DNA from: Pseudolabrys sp. Root1462
Lineage (GTDB): Bacteria > Pseudomonadota > Alphaproteobacteria > Rhizobiales > Xanthobacteraceae
Reading direction: 5' to 3'
DNA: 46,794 nt
Assembly (NCBI RefSeq): GCF_001426945.1
Contig: NZ_LMFS01000001.1
Location: forward strand, 3,403,643-3,450,436
Part shown: one piece after another, positions 19,862 through 28,418 of the stretch
How the letters are laid out: every line of letters starts with the position of its first letter
Position numbering within the stretch: the stretch's first letter is position 1
Notes under the pieces: model-generated
Told to the model about the DNA's origin: nothing
The model's database searches: none
The model's input: only the letters and a program-made list of their open reading frames with translations
Made by a program: the position numbers and the translations under genes

Positions 19862-19895
19862 ATTACCGGTTCGCGCTTCGCGCCGGTCCGGTGAT
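19862..19895. terminator. Stem-loop between convergent genes
   Basis: The 49-base gap between the MJ0042 gene and the TIGR02302 gene contains a stem with arms ATTACCGG (19862-19869) and CCGGTGAT (19888-19895) and an inner GCGC-TTC-GCGC hairpin. The outer arms pair with one G-U wobble. It could end transcription from both directions, but no T-run follows on either side. Confidence 0.4.
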
Positions 19896-19902
19896 GCTGC
19901 GA

Positions 19903-22560
19903 TCAGAAGTCCTTGAGCAACCGCTCGATGTAATCGAGCTCGAGCTGCGGGCGGGAACTCTCGCCGAAGCGCTTGCGCAGCTCCTCAAGGATGCGGCGCG
20001 CGCGCTGCGCATCGATTTCGCCCGGCACCTTGACTTGGTTATCGTCGCCGTAATCGCGGCCGCGCAACGGACGGCCGAGCGGATCGGTGTTCTGTTCGGC
20101 GCGCTGCCGGCCGCGGCCAGGCTGTCCGTTCGGACCCATGCCCTGCCCCTGACCCTGCTGCATCTGCTGCGCCATTCCCTGCGCGCCCTTGCGCATGGCC
20201 TCGAGCGCGCGGCCCTGGCTGTCGACGGCGCCGTCGGCGTCGCCGTCGCCGAGACTGCCTTCGGCTTCACCCATGGCGTCGCCGGCATCGCCGAGCTGGC
20301 CCATGCCGTCCTGACCATTGCCGTCCTGATCGCCCTGCTGGCCCTGCTCCTGGCCATCGCCCTGCTGGCCTTTGCCCTTCTGCCCCTGCTGGCCCATGCC
20401 GCGCTGGCGTAGCTGCTCGAGCAGCTTGTTGAGCCGGTCCTTCAGCGCCTGCTGATCCTGGCGCAGGTCGCCCATCTGCTGATTGCCCTGCTGGCCTTGC
20501 TGGCCGCGTTGCCCGCGCTGCCGGTCGCGGCGCTGATCCTGACCCTGCTTGAAGGTTCGGTCGCGCAGTTGCTGCTGCTTGCGGATCATGTCGCTGAGTT
20601 CGTCCAGCGCCGAATTCATGTCCTGGTCGCCCTGGTCCTGATCGGCGCCGGGGCGGGCCATCTGCAGGTTCTCCATCATCGCCTGCAACTGATCGAGCAG
20701 CGCCTTGGCGGCGTCACGATTGCCGGAGCGCGCCATCTGCTCCATGCGGTCCATCAGGCTATTGAGATCCTGCTGGCTCAGCGTGCGGCTGTTGCGGTCG
20801 AGCGGCCGCTGCATGGCCTGCGGATTCTTGCGCATCTCCTCCGCCAGCGCCTGCATGAACTTGTCCATGGCCGCGCGCAGCTGGTCCATCAGCTTCTTGA
20901 GTTCTTCGTCGCTGGCGCCGCGCTCCAGAGCCTGACGCAGCGCATCCTGAGCCTGACGCAGCGCCTGCTCGGCCTGGCTGACATTGCCGTCTTCGAGTTG
21001 CAACGCCATCTGCCAAAGCCGCGCCACCACGTCGCGCAATTGATCGTCGCTCTTGGCGTTACGCAGATCGAAATAAATCGAGCGCAGACCGAGATAGATC
21101 CCGGCTTCGGGCGTGAAGCGCTCCGGTGCGAGAGTGAGCGTGTCGAGCGCGGTCAGCACCAGCGGCTTCTCGTTGGCGTCGAGCGCGAGGATACGACGCT
21201 GTTCGACCAGCGCTCGTGCCAGCGGCTTGACGAAGATGCGTTGTGGCAACTCCACCTCGCGGGGCTCGCTGCTGCCGACATTACCGGCCTCGTCGCGCAC
21301 GGTCAGCGTCACCATTACATTACTGCCGGCCCACGGATGTTCGGTGAGATCCTGCGTGGTTTGCGCCGCGCCCGAACGCGTGCGCGCCTGGGGCAGCGTC
21401 AGCGCGAACTCCGGCGCCGGGAACAACGGATGCCTCGGCTTGACACCGGCCTGACTGGCGTCGCCCGCCTTGGACGCGTTCTTCGCATCATTTTTCGCGG
21501 CGGCGTCCTTGAGGGCGAAGGTCGCCTTGCCTTCGACGATGCCGTAATCGTCGTCCATCTTGTAGTCGACGCGCAGCGCGCCGCGCGCCTGACGCTCGGG
21601 ATCCTTGGTGAAGGACACTGTCGGGACGCGGTCGGGAATGGCCGAGAAGGTCCATACCGGTTCGCGGCTGCCGACACCTTGCAGGGTCACCGACCCGTCG
21701 GTCTTGATGACGAAGCGCTGTTCTTCCGTTCCAGCCGGCAGCACGTTCTTGGGATCGGGCGGCACGGCCTCGATGCCGCCGACGCGCACGGTGTTGAACG
21801 ACACCTTGCCGGTGGAGCGGACAATGAGTTGGCTGCCGGCGGGCACTGAAATCGGCGCACCGGCGAGATCGGCAGTTTCGGTCGCTTCGCCCGGCCGCAC
21901 GCCCGGCAGCATCACCGGCGGACGCCCGGTATAGAGCGGCGGCGTGACCCATGCGTCGATACGGAAATTGGCCGGCGCCACCACGCCCTTCCAGTCGAAC
22001 GCGGCGGTGACGCGCTTCCAGCGCTCGCCACCGGCCGACACGAACGCCGCGACCGCAAGCAGCACGACGAGCGCGCGCAGGGCCATCGGGTCGCGCAGCG
22101 ACAGTCTCGGTTGCGGCCAACCGGCCTTGAGCTTTTCCGCCGACATCAGCGCGCGCTCGACATGCGCCTGCCACAGCGCCTGCGCGACCGGATCCGTTCG
22201 GTTGGCGGAGATGTTGTCGGCAATCGCGGTGGCCGGACGATGCGCGGCGCCGCTGCCATGGTCGAGACGTCGCAGCCCCTCGCGATCGGTGGGCAGTCTC
22301 AGGCGGAACAGCGGGATCGCGGCGAACGCGAAAATGCCGACGAACACGACAAGGCCGACAATGCGTCCGAGCGGCGGCAAGGCCAGCCAAAGACCGGCCC
22401 AGGACAGCGCCAGGAATAATCCGAGCGCGGTCGCGAGCGCCGCAAGCGCGGGCCACAAACGCTCCCACAGCAGGCTACCGCGCGCGCGATTGATCGCGCG
22501 GGCCAGCATGAGGCGCGCGCGTTGCGGCCCTGTCTGCGTCGATTGATCCTGTGCGTCCAA
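19903..22560 (-). CDS. TIGR02302/DUF4175-family large membrane protein
   Basis: An inner-membrane protein of about 885 residues. Two transmembrane segments lie near the start (ALAALATALGLFLALSWAG and the following IVGLVVFVGIFAFAAIPLF), with a third after ALRALVVLLAV. A large periplasmic region follows (FRIDAWVTPPLYTGRPPV). The C-terminal half is helical, then a low-complexity Q/G/D-rich tract at about 20150-20560. It matches the TIGR02302 family, of unknown function, found beside lysA in Hyphomicrobiales. The frame extends to a TTG at 22680 inside lysA; TTG 22560 with GGAG upstream, or GTG 22566, fits the family N-terminus better. The start is therefore uncertain by up to 40 residues. Confidence 0.87.
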   Translation of the reverse strand: MDAQDQSTQTGPQRARLMLARAINRARGSLLWERLWPALAALATALGLFLALSWAGLWLALPPLGRIVGLVVFVGIFAFAAIPLFRLRLPTDREGLRRLDHGSGAAHRPATAIADNISANRTDPVAQALWQAHVERALMSAEKLKAGWPQPRLSLRDPMALRALVVLLAVAAFVSAGGERWKRVTAAFDWKGVVAPANFRIDAWVTPPLYTGRPPVMLPGVRPGEATETADLAGAPISVPAGSQLIVRSTGKVSFNTVRVGGIEAVPPDPKNVLPAGTEEQRFVIKTDGSVTLQGVGSREPVWTFSAIPDRVPTVSFTKDPERQARGALRVDYKMDDDYGIVEGKATFALKDAAAKNDAKNASKAGDASQAGVKPRHPLFPAPEFALTLPQARTRSGAAQTTQDLTEHPWAGSNVMVTLTVRDEAGNVGSSEPREVELPQRIFVKPLARALVEQRRILALDANEKPLVLTALDTLTLAPERFTPEAGIYLGLRSIYFDLRNAKSDDQLRDVVARLWQMALQLEDGNVSQAEQALRQAQDALRQALERGASDEELKKLMDQLRAAMDKFMQALAEEMRKNPQAMQRPLDRNSRTLSQQDLNSLMDRMEQMARSGNRDAAKALLDQLQAMMENLQMARPGADQDQGDQDMNSALDELSDMIRKQQQLRDRTFKQGQDQRRDRQRGQRGQQGQQGNQQMGDLRQDQQALKDRLNKLLEQLRQRGMGQQGQKGKGQQGDGQEQGQQGDQDGNGQDGMGQLGDAGDAMGEAEGSLGDGDADGAVDSQGRALEAMRKGAQGMAQQMQQGQGQGMGPNGQPGRGRQRAEQNTDPLGRPLRGRDYGDDNQVKVPGEIDAQRARRILEELRKRFGESSRPQLELDYIERLLKDF

Positions 22561-22670
22561 AGGCACTCCGCCGTCGCTACCGGGGGCCGAAGAATCCTGC
22601 CGACTCTTCAAGGCTAACACGCAAGCAAGTCCCAAGCCACGTAACAAGGCCGTCAGGAAGCTCTCGCGGG

Positions 22671-23936
22671 CTACAGCCAATCCGGTATGCGATCGAGCGC
22701 AATCAATTGGTCAACTTCAAGGCGGGGCCGAACCAGCGCCCATTCCTCATCTTTGACCAGCACTTCCGGCACCAAAGCGCGGGTGTTGTAGGTTCCCGCC
22801 TGAACCGCGCCATAGGCCCCGGCCGTCATCACCGCCAGAAGATCGCCGCCGCGAGGTTCCGCCATTTCCCGGCCGAGGCCGAGGAAATCGCCGCTTTCAC
22901 AGACCGGACCGACGATATCGGCGCGAATCCGCGGCGCCGCGGCGTCCGGCAGCGTTACCGGCCGGATCGCATGATAGGCTTCGTACAGGGTCGGGCGGAT
23001 CAGGTCGTTCATGCCGGCATCGACAATGACGAAGTGCTTGGCCTCGCCATGCTTCACGAACAGCACCCGCGTCACCAGAATGCCGGCATTGCCGACCAGC
23101 AAACGGCCCGGCTCGAAGATCAGCCGGCAGCCGAGATTCGCGGTCGCGCGCTTGACGACATCGGCATAAGCGTCCGGCGACGGCGGCGGCTCGTTGTCAT
23201 CGCGATACGGAATGCCAAGACCACCGCCGAAATCGACATGCGAGATCGTATGGCCGTCGGCGCGCAAGGTGCCGACGAATTCGGCAAGCAGAGCGAATGC
23301 GTTGCCGAAAGGCTCGAGATCGACGATCTGGCTGCCGATGTGCATATCGACGCCGGTGACCTTGATGGTCCTGAGCTTGGCGGCGTGAGTATAGACGTCG
23401 CGCGCGCGGCTGATCGGGATACCGAACTTGTTCTCGGACTTGCCGGTCGCGATCTTGTGATGGGTCTTGGCGTCGATATCCGGATTGACGCGCACCGACA
23501 CATGCGCGGTCCGTCCCTTCGCCGCCGCGATGCCCGCGAGCAGATCGAGTTCGGGCTCGGATTCGACATTGATGCAGAAGATGCCTTCGTCGAGCGCCAG
23601 CGCCAGTTCCGCCGCCGTCTTGCCGACGCCGGAGAACATGATCTTTTCCGGCGGAATTCCCGCGGCGCGGGCGCGCTTGAGTTCGCCGCCGGAGACGACG
23701 TCGGCGCCGGCGCCGAGCTTCGCCAGCGTCCTGATGACGGCCTGATTGGAGTTCGCCTTCATGGCGTAGCAGATGAGCGCATCGACGTCGGCGAAGGCCG
23801 AGGCGAACACCCGGTAATGGCGTTCGAGCGTTGCGGTCGAATAGCAATAGAACGGCGTGCCGATCTTCTCGGCCAGCGCCACGAGGTTCACCGCCTCGGC
23901 ATGCATGACGCCGTCGCGGTAATCGAAATGATGCAT
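22671..23936 (-). CDS. lysA: Diaminopimelate decarboxylase LysA
   Basis: A 421-residue PLP-dependent enzyme that makes L-lysine from meso-diaminopimelate, the last step of the pathway. The PLP lysine is in CYAMKANSNQ (about 59). Further motifs are HIGSQI, DFGGGLGIPY, EPGRLLVGNAG (about 274) and GPVCESGDFLG (about 344), with the active-site cysteine and glutamate. The start is ATG 23936. The order lptM-like gene, lysA, TIGR02302 gene on one strand suggests an operon: the lipoprotein stop lies 71 bases upstream and a possible TIGR02302 start overlaps the lysA end. Confidence 0.97.
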   Translation of the reverse strand: MHHFDYRDGVMHAEAVNLVALAEKIGTPFYCYSTATLERHYRVFASAFADVDALICYAMKANSNQAVIRTLAKLGAGADVVSGGELKRARAAGIPPEKIMFSGVGKTAAELALALDEGIFCINVESEPELDLLAGIAAAKGRTAHVSVRVNPDIDAKTHHKIATGKSENKFGIPISRARDVYTHAAKLRTIKVTGVDMHIGSQIVDLEPFGNAFALLAEFVGTLRADGHTISHVDFGGGLGIPYRDDNEPPPSPDAYADVVKRATANLGCRLIFEPGRLLVGNAGILVTRVLFVKHGEAKHFVIVDAGMNDLIRPTLYEAYHAIRPVTLPDAAAPRIRADIVGPVCESGDFLGLGREMAEPRGGDLLAVMTAGAYGAVQAGTYNTRALVPEVLVKDEEWALVRPRLEVDQLIALDRIPDWL

Positions 23937-24007
23937 CGGATTGACTTTTTAATCGCGGATGATTGGCGCGCGAAGGTCGGAACGATCCGGCCTCGACCGC
24001 GCGAAAA

Positions 24008-24286
24008 CTAGTTCAACAGCACATCGAGCGGAATGGATTTCTTCGGCCCCTTCGGGGTCTCCATCGCATCTCTGCTGCCGCCGGCGCTGCCGCCCATCGG
24101 CTGCACAGCCACAGGGTTGAGCAGTGACGGGCTGTTGCTCTGTGCCGGTTTCGCTTCGCCCTCGAGCGACGCGCCCGGCGGCGGATCCAGCGGGCCTTTG
24201 CGGCCGCAGGCGGCAAGGCCCAGCGTGGCGGCCAGCGCGCCGATCAGGGCGATGCGGAGAAGAGGGCGATCACGAAATGAGGACAA
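24008..24286 (-). CDS. LptM-like small lipoprotein
   Basis: A 92-residue lipoprotein. A short basic start is followed by a hydrophobic signal (IALIGALAATLGLAAC) with the lipobox LAAC at residues 24-27, and the mature chain begins CGRKGPLDPPP. That GRKGPL pattern after the lipidated cysteine is the hallmark of LptM (YifL), which helps assemble the LptD/LptE lipopolysaccharide translocon in other bacteria. The tail is proline- and glycine-rich. The frame extends to 24313, but TTG 24286 is preferred, with GGAG 8 bases upstream. Its position just before lysA is the usual one for this gene. Confidence 0.85.
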   Translation of the reverse strand: MSSFRDRPLLRIALIGALAATLGLAACGRKGPLDPPPGASLEGEAKPAQSNSPSLLNPVAVQPMGGSAGGSRDAMETPKGPKKSIPLDVLLN

Positions 24287-24352
24287 GCTGCAAACTCCGG
24301 ATAAGGCGCGCATCTTAACAAAGCCGGGATAAAAGGCGAAATCGCGTCCTGT

Positions 24353-24598
24353 TCAGTCGGCGCCCTGGCGTGCGGCCAGCTTCCGGTCCGGGGCTTCGAC
24401 TCCGTGGAGCCGCTCCCGCTGGGCTTCGAGCCAGACCAGCCGTTTGAACGCGTCCTTGCGAAGATTCGAATTGGTCGCCGCGTCGAACCGCCATTGCGCG
24501 CCCTCGATCAGCAGGTTGAACTGCGCTAGGGAGAGCTTTTCGGCCTCGGCTTCGGTGTTGGCGCCGCCTTTGAGGCGGCCCATTTTGGGCTCCGCCAC
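24353..24598 (-). CDS. Small hypothetical protein downstream of argH
   Basis: An 81-residue charged, helical protein (AEAEKLSLAQFNLLIEGAQW, then RKDAFKRLVWLEAQRERL) without a signal or transmembrane segment. I do not recognise a family. The start appears to be a GTG at 24598, whose T and G fall just after the argH TGA (a 1-base gap), giving translational coupling; ATG 24583 is an alternative. It is placed between argH and the LptM-like gene and probably belongs to that operon. Its regular length, direction and codon use argue for a real gene. Confidence 0.7.
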   Translation of the reverse strand: MAEPKMGRLKGGANTEAEAEKLSLAQFNLLIEGAQWRFDAATNSNLRKDAFKRLVWLEAQRERLHGVEAPDRKLAARQGAD

Positions 24599-24599
24599 G

Positions 24600-25991
24600 T
24601 CAGGCCTTCTCTTTTTCCAGCTTCTTCAGCCACCGCTTGGCCTGCGCCTTCACGTTTTTCGGCGCTGTGCCGCCGTAGCTGACACGGCTCTTCACTGAGC
24701 GATCGACCGACAGCACGCTGAACACGTCGTCGGTGATTTTGCTCTCGATCGCCTGCATATCGGCAAGCGGCAGGCGGTGGAGCGGAACGCCCTGCTCCGA
24801 CGCCTTGGCGACGATCCGGCCGGTGATGTGATGCGCTTCGCGGAACGGGATGTTGAAGGTGCGCACCAGCCAGTCGGCGAGATCCGTGGCCGTGGCGTAA
24901 CCATCGCCGGCGGCCTTCTTCATGCGGCCGGCGTCCGGCACGAGATCGTTGACCATGCCGGTCATGGCCGCGATGGCGAGGCTGAGCGCGGAGAGCGCAT
25001 CCATGACGCCCTCCTTGTCCTCCTGCATGTCCTTGGCGTAGGCGAGCGGCAGCCCCTTCATCACAATGAGCAAGCCGTTGAGGGCGCCGATGATGCGGCC
25101 CGTCTTGGCGCGTACCAGTTCGGCCGCGTCCGGATTGCGCTTCTGCGGCATGATCGACGAGCCGGTCGTGAACTTGTCCGACAGCTTGACGAGCCCGGTC
25201 AGCGGCGACGTCCAGATGATGATCTCTTCGGCAAAACGCGACAGATGCATCGCCGTGATCGAAGCCGCAGCCAGCGTTTCCAGCGCGAAGTCGCGATCCG
25301 ACACGGCATCGAGCGAGTTGGCCGTCGGCCGGTCGAAGCCGAGCGAGTGGGCCGTCATGTCGCGATCGAGATCGAACGACGTGCCGGCCAGCGCGCCGGA
25401 GCCGAGCGGCGATTCGTTGAGGCGCTTGCGGGCATCGGCGAAGCGGCCGCGGTCGCGCCCCGCCATCTCGACATAGGCGAGCAGATGGTGGCCGAAAGTC
25501 ACCGGCTGCGCGGTCTGCAGATGGGTGAAGCCGGGCATCACCGTCGCCGCGTGCTCCAGGGCCCGTTCGGCCAGCGCGATCTGATAGGCGGCGAGCGCGG
25601 CATCTGTCGTGTCGATGGTGTCGCGCACCCACAGCTTAAAGTCGGTCGCCACCTGATCGTTGCGCGAGCGCGCAGTGTGCAGGCGCCCGGCGGGCGCGCC
25701 GATCATGTCGGTGAGGCGGCTCTCGACATTCATATGGATGTCTTCGAGCGCGCGTTTGAAGGCGAACTTGCCGCCTTCGATTTCTGACAGGATCGTGTCT
25801 AGACCGTGAACGATCTTTTTCGCATCGTCCGCCGCAATGATGCCTTGCTTGGCCAGCATGTCGGCATGGGCCTTTGAAGCGGCAATGTCCTGGCGGTAGA
25901 GATGCCGGTCGAAGTCGATGGAGGCGTTGATTTCCTCCATAATGGCATCGGGACCGGAGGCAAACCGCCCGCCCCACATTTTGTTGCTCAT
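24600..25991 (-). CDS. argH: Argininosuccinate lyase ArgH
   Basis: A 463-residue enzyme of the fumarase/aspartase superfamily that cleaves argininosuccinate to arginine and fumarate. The family signature [12 protein letters not shown] is present (about 285), with MWGGRF at the start, [10 protein letters not shown] and [14 protein letters not shown]. The open frame runs to 26252, but ATG 25991 ([13 protein letters not shown]) is the family start; everything above it lies antisense to tlpA. The enzyme ends in a lysine-rich tail. It is divergent from tlpA across 68 bases, an arrangement known from Bradyrhizobium. Confidence 0.97.
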   Translation of the reverse strand: MSNKMWGGRFASGPDAIMEEINASIDFDRHLYRQDIAASKAHADMLAKQGIIAADDAKKIVHGLDTILSEIEGGKFAFKRALEDIHMNVESRLTDMIGAPAGRLHTARSRNDQVATDFKLWVRDTIDTTDAALAAYQIALAERALEHAATVMPGFTHLQTAQPVTFGHHLLAYVEMAGRDRGRFADARKRLNESPLGSGALAGTSFDLDRDMTAHSLGFDRPTANSLDAVSDRDFALETLAAASITAMHLSRFAEEIIIWTSPLTGLVKLSDKFTTGSSIMPQKRNPDAAELVRAKTGRIIGALNGLLIVMKGLPLAYAKDMQEDKEGVMDALSALSLAIAAMTGMVNDLVPDAGRMKKAAGDGYATATDLADWLVRTFNIPFREAHHITGRIVAKASEQGVPLHRLPLADMQAIESKITDDVFSVLSVDRSVKSRVSYGGTAPKNVKAQAKRWLKKLEKEKA

Positions 25992-26059
25992 CGTGCCGCT
26001 CGTATGGCCAAACCTGTTCGTGTTGTCAGAAGCTACTACCCCTAAGAGTGCAGCCGCCC

Positions 26060-26749
26060 ATGACCGAATCCGCTTCCCAAACCCGTGCCCATGCCAAGAA
26101 ACGTCTCGCCATGGTGCTCGCGGGGGGCGTCGCCGGGGTGGCCGTCGGGCTGGCGGGGGTATACGTGATGACCACCTTGATAGGCAATAAAGGCGGTACG
26201 GGCGCCAGCGCCGCCTGCCGGCCGGCCGTGGATCTCGCCAAAAAGGTCGCACCCTTCGCCCGCGGCGAGGTGGCGGCCGTGAATATGGCCAAGGCCCCGC
26301 TCAAGGTGCCGGCGTTGACCTTCCACGACGCCACCGGGGCCGCCAAAACCCTCGACGATTTTCGTGGAAAGACCGTTCTGCTCAACCTCTGGGCGACCTG
26401 GTGCGTGCCGTGCCGCAAGGAAATGCCGGCGCTCGACGCCCTGGAGCAGAAGAAGGGCAGCGCCGACTTCCAGGTGGTCACGGTCAATATCGACACCCGC
26501 GACGCCGACAAGCCGAAGGCCTGGCTCAAGGAGGTCGGCATCGAAAAGCTCGCCTACTTCGCCGATCCGACGGCCAAGGTCTTCCAGGAGTTGAAGGGCG
26601 TCGGCCGCGCCTTCGGCATGCCGACGACGATGCTGGTCGATCCCAAGGGCTGCGAAATCGGGACGATTGCCGGCCCTGCCGAGTGGGCCAGCGATGACGC
26701 GCTCAAGCTGATCGACGCCGCTGTCGCCGGCGCCAAGCAAGGCAGCTAG
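26060..26749 (+). CDS. tlpA: TlpA-type membrane-anchored thiol-disulfide reductase
   Basis: A 229-residue protein with an N-terminal transmembrane anchor (about 17-41) and a periplasmic thioredoxin domain. The active site is [13 protein letters not shown], with cysteines at 115 and 118; the cis-proline is in MPTTMLVD. Two further cysteines, near residue 53 and in DPKGCEIG (about 197), match the extra structural disulfide of Bradyrhizobium TlpA. That protein reduces ScoI and the CuA site during cytochrome aa3 assembly. ATG 26060 is preferred over the in-frame GTG at 26048. The SCO protein at 35592-36194 is a likely substrate. It is divergent from argH. Confidence 0.93.
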   Translation: MTESASQTRAHAKKRLAMVLAGGVAGVAVGLAGVYVMTTLIGNKGGTGASAACRPAVDLAKKVAPFARGEVAAVNMAKAPLKVPALTFHDATGAAKTLDDFRGKTVLLNLWATWCVPCRKEMPALDALEQKKGSADFQVVTVNIDTRDADKPKAWLKEVGIEKLAYFADPTAKVFQELKGVGRAFGMPTTMLVDPKGCEIGTIAGPAEWASDDALKLIDAAVAGAKQGS

Positions 26750-26761
26750 CGCGGCGACGCC

Positions 26762-27106
26762 TCAGGCGGCGATGTTCACCGAGCCGCCATTGCCGACGGT
26801 CGATGCCTGACTGGAATTATAGGCGGATTGCGTGGCGGCCAGCGTCGCCTGGGCGCCGGCCAGTTGCTTGTCACGCGCGGCATTCACCGATTTGATCTTC
26901 GCGCTGAGCCGCATCACCGCCTGCTGCGCGGCCAGTTTCGCGATCCCGGCAATCTGGTTGGTCGAAGCGCTGGCGAAATTGTTGCTGGCCGCGTTGAGAC
27001 CGGCCTGAACCGAACTGGCGTAGTTCGCCACGCGCGTGCGTTGCGACTTTATATTCTGATACGCGCTTCGTTGGGGATTCCAGCCGAACCCGATTTGTAT
27101 TGCCAT
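26762..27106 (-). CDS. Hypothetical Ala/Ser/Asn/Gln-rich small protein
   Basis: A 114-residue protein I do not recognise. It begins MAIQIGFGWNPQRSAYQN and is then rich in A, S, N and Q, with no cysteine, only one tryptophan, no signal peptide and no transmembrane helix. Long amphipathic helices are likely (KLAAQQAVMRLSAKIKSVN). The composition recalls flagellin-like or other exported, self-associating proteins, but that is inference. ATG 27106 is preferred, with GAGGG upstream; the frame extends to 27151. It is convergent with tlpA and divergent from the ArsR gene, and stands alone. Confidence 0.72.
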   Translation of the reverse strand: MAIQIGFGWNPQRSAYQNIKSQRTRVANYASSVQAGLNAASNNFASASTNQIAGIAKLAAQQAVMRLSAKIKSVNAARDKQLAGAQATLAATQSAYNSSQASTVGNGGSVNIAA

Positions 27107-27185
27107 GACATCGCCCTCGCCCGCCATGGTGCAGAGGACAGGGTTAATCAAACCTTAGAAACCGCCGCCCCGCCCCTGCGCCCCC

Positions 27186-27213
27186 TTGACGCACCCTCGC
27201 ACCTCCCTATACT
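27186..27213 (+). promoter_or_regulatory. Promoter of the ArsR gene, predicted leaderless transcript
   Basis: TTGACG (27186-27191) and TATACT (27208-27213) are separated by 16 bases, close to the sigma-70 consensus. Transcription should begin about 7 bases after the -10, at about 27220-27221, which is the A of the ATG itself. No Shine-Dalgarno lies before the ATG. The mRNA is therefore predicted to be leaderless. Confidence 0.65.
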
Positions 27214-27228
27214 TAACCAGATGGTTGA
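27213..27228. promoter_or_regulatory. Candidate ArsR operator across the start codon
   Basis: TTAACCA and TGGTTGA form an inverted repeat with a GA centre and one mismatch (inner arms AACCA/TGGTT are perfect). It overlaps the end of the -10, the predicted transcription start and the first codons of the ArsR gene. ArsR dimers bind such short dyads; autorepression at this site is inferred from position. Confidence 0.55.
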
Positions 27229-27652
27229 CTATCAGCCCGCCTCGCTCGACCGCACGTTCGCCGCCCTCGCCGATCCGACGCGGCGGGCGCTGCTGGCGCG
27301 CCTGAGCGACAGCGACGCCGTCAGTGTCAGCGATCTCGCCAAGCCGTTCGCCATGTCGCTGCCGGCGATCATGAAGCACCTCGACGTCCTCAAGGATGCG
27401 GGGCTGGTCACCCGGGAAAAGAGCGGCCGCATCGTGTCGTGCCGGCTGCGCGCCGAGCCGATGCACGAAGCCAACGAATGGCTCAACCGCTACCAGCGGT
27501 TCTGGACCGAGCGCCTCGATCAACTCGAAGCCTTACTGGAGAACGATGCATGGCTACCGCCGTCGCTACAAAACCAAGCCTCACCATCAAGCGTCGATTC
27601 AAGGCCGCGCCCGAGAAAGTCTTTGCCGCGTGGACCGATCCGCAAAAAATGA
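27221..27652 (+). CDS. ArsR-family regulator with out-of-frame tail over the next gene
   Basis: A 143-residue winged-helix regulator of the SRPBCC-associated ArsR type: FAALADPTRRALLARLSDSD at the start, then LAKPFAMSLPAIMKHLDVLKDAGLVTREKSGR as the DNA-binding region (about 40-75), and RYQRFWTERLDQLEALLEN at the end of the usual domain. The normal domain ends near residue 110. The remaining 33 residues are P-, S- and R-rich and are encoded across the first 103 bases of the next gene in another frame, so the stop seems to have been lost and replaced. No metal-binding cysteine motif is seen. The start codon is inside a palindrome, and transcription is predicted to be leaderless. Confidence 0.9.
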   Translation: MVDYQPASLDRTFAALADPTRRALLARLSDSDAVSVSDLAKPFAMSLPAIMKHLDVLKDAGLVTREKSGRIVSCRLRAEPMHEANEWLNRYQRFWTERLDQLEALLENDAWLPPSLQNQASPSSVDSRPRPRKSLPRGPIRKK

Positions 27653-28377
27653 TGCGCTGGATGGGGCCGAGCAAGGTGACGCTCTGCGACGTCACCAACG
27701 ACCTTCGCGTCGGCGGCCGCTACGACATCAGGATGGTCGCCGACGGCGAGGAGCACAATGTCGGCGGCGTCTATCGCGAGATCGTGCCGAACGCGAAGGT
27801 CGTCTTCACCTGGGCCTGGCGCTCGACGCCGGAGCGCGAGTCGCTGGTGACCATGACCGTCAAGCCGGACGGCGACGGTTCGCTGATGACGCTGCAGCAC
27901 GAACAGTTCTTCGACGAGGCCGCCCGCGACCGCCACAACCAGGGCTGGACCGGCACGTTGCTTCGCCTCGAGACCTTCCTGCATACCGACGGCATGGAGA
28001 AGCCCCACGGCAAGTTCGTCTGGAACGAACTGAACACTCGCGACGTCGAAGGTGCCAAAAGCTTTCTCAGCGCCGCGCTCGGCTGGACCTTCGAGGCCGC
28101 TCCGATGCCCGGTTTCACCTACTGGATCATCAAGCGCGGTGACGAGCGCATCGGCGGCATCTTCGATCTGAATTCCGACGAAGGCTGCAAGGGTGTCCCC
28201 GAGCACTGGCTCACTTACATCGCCGTCGATGATGTCGATGCGCGCCTCAAGGTCGCGCTGTCGGTAGGCGCCAAAGAAGGCAGACCACCGCAGGATATTC
28301 CCGGTGTCGGCCGCATGGCGGTGTTGCAGCAGCCCGGTGGGGCGACGATCGCCTGGCTGACGCCGAAGCCGATTTAA
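27550..28377 (+). CDS. AHSA1/SRPBCC domain fused to a VOC domain
   Basis: A 275-residue two-domain protein. The first half is an AHSA1-type SRPBCC domain (LTIKRRFKAAPEKVFAAWTD, then WMGP, RVGGRYDIRM and HEQFFDEAARDRHNQGW), a helix-grip fold that binds hydrophobic ligands. The second half, from about residue 155, is a VOC domain (NELNTRDVEGAKSFLSAALG ... QQPGGATIAWLTPKPI). The ligand or substrate is unknown. ATG 27550 has GGAG 8 bases upstream and opens the domain; the frame upstream of it is ArsR shadow. It overlaps the ArsR gene by 103 bases, so the two are co-transcribed and the protein is probably under ArsR control. Confidence 0.92.
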   Translation: MATAVATKPSLTIKRRFKAAPEKVFAAWTDPQKMMRWMGPSKVTLCDVTNDLRVGGRYDIRMVADGEEHNVGGVYREIVPNAKVVFTWAWRSTPERESLVTMTVKPDGDGSLMTLQHEQFFDEAARDRHNQGWTGTLLRLETFLHTDGMEKPHGKFVWNELNTRDVEGAKSFLSAALGWTFEAAPMPGFTYWIIKRGDERIGGIFDLNSDEGCKGVPEHWLTYIAVDDVDARLKVALSVGAKEGRPPQDIPGVGRMAVLQQPGGATIAWLTPKPI

Positions 28378-28418
28378 GCTCCGGCTTCGCCAAGCCGACA
28401 TCAAAACGGGAGATGACA

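Noticed and set aside
20497-21849. A 450-codon plus-strand frame over the TIGR02302 gene
   Set aside because: Antisense to a gene of a known family; no domains and a leucine/arginine-rich composition.
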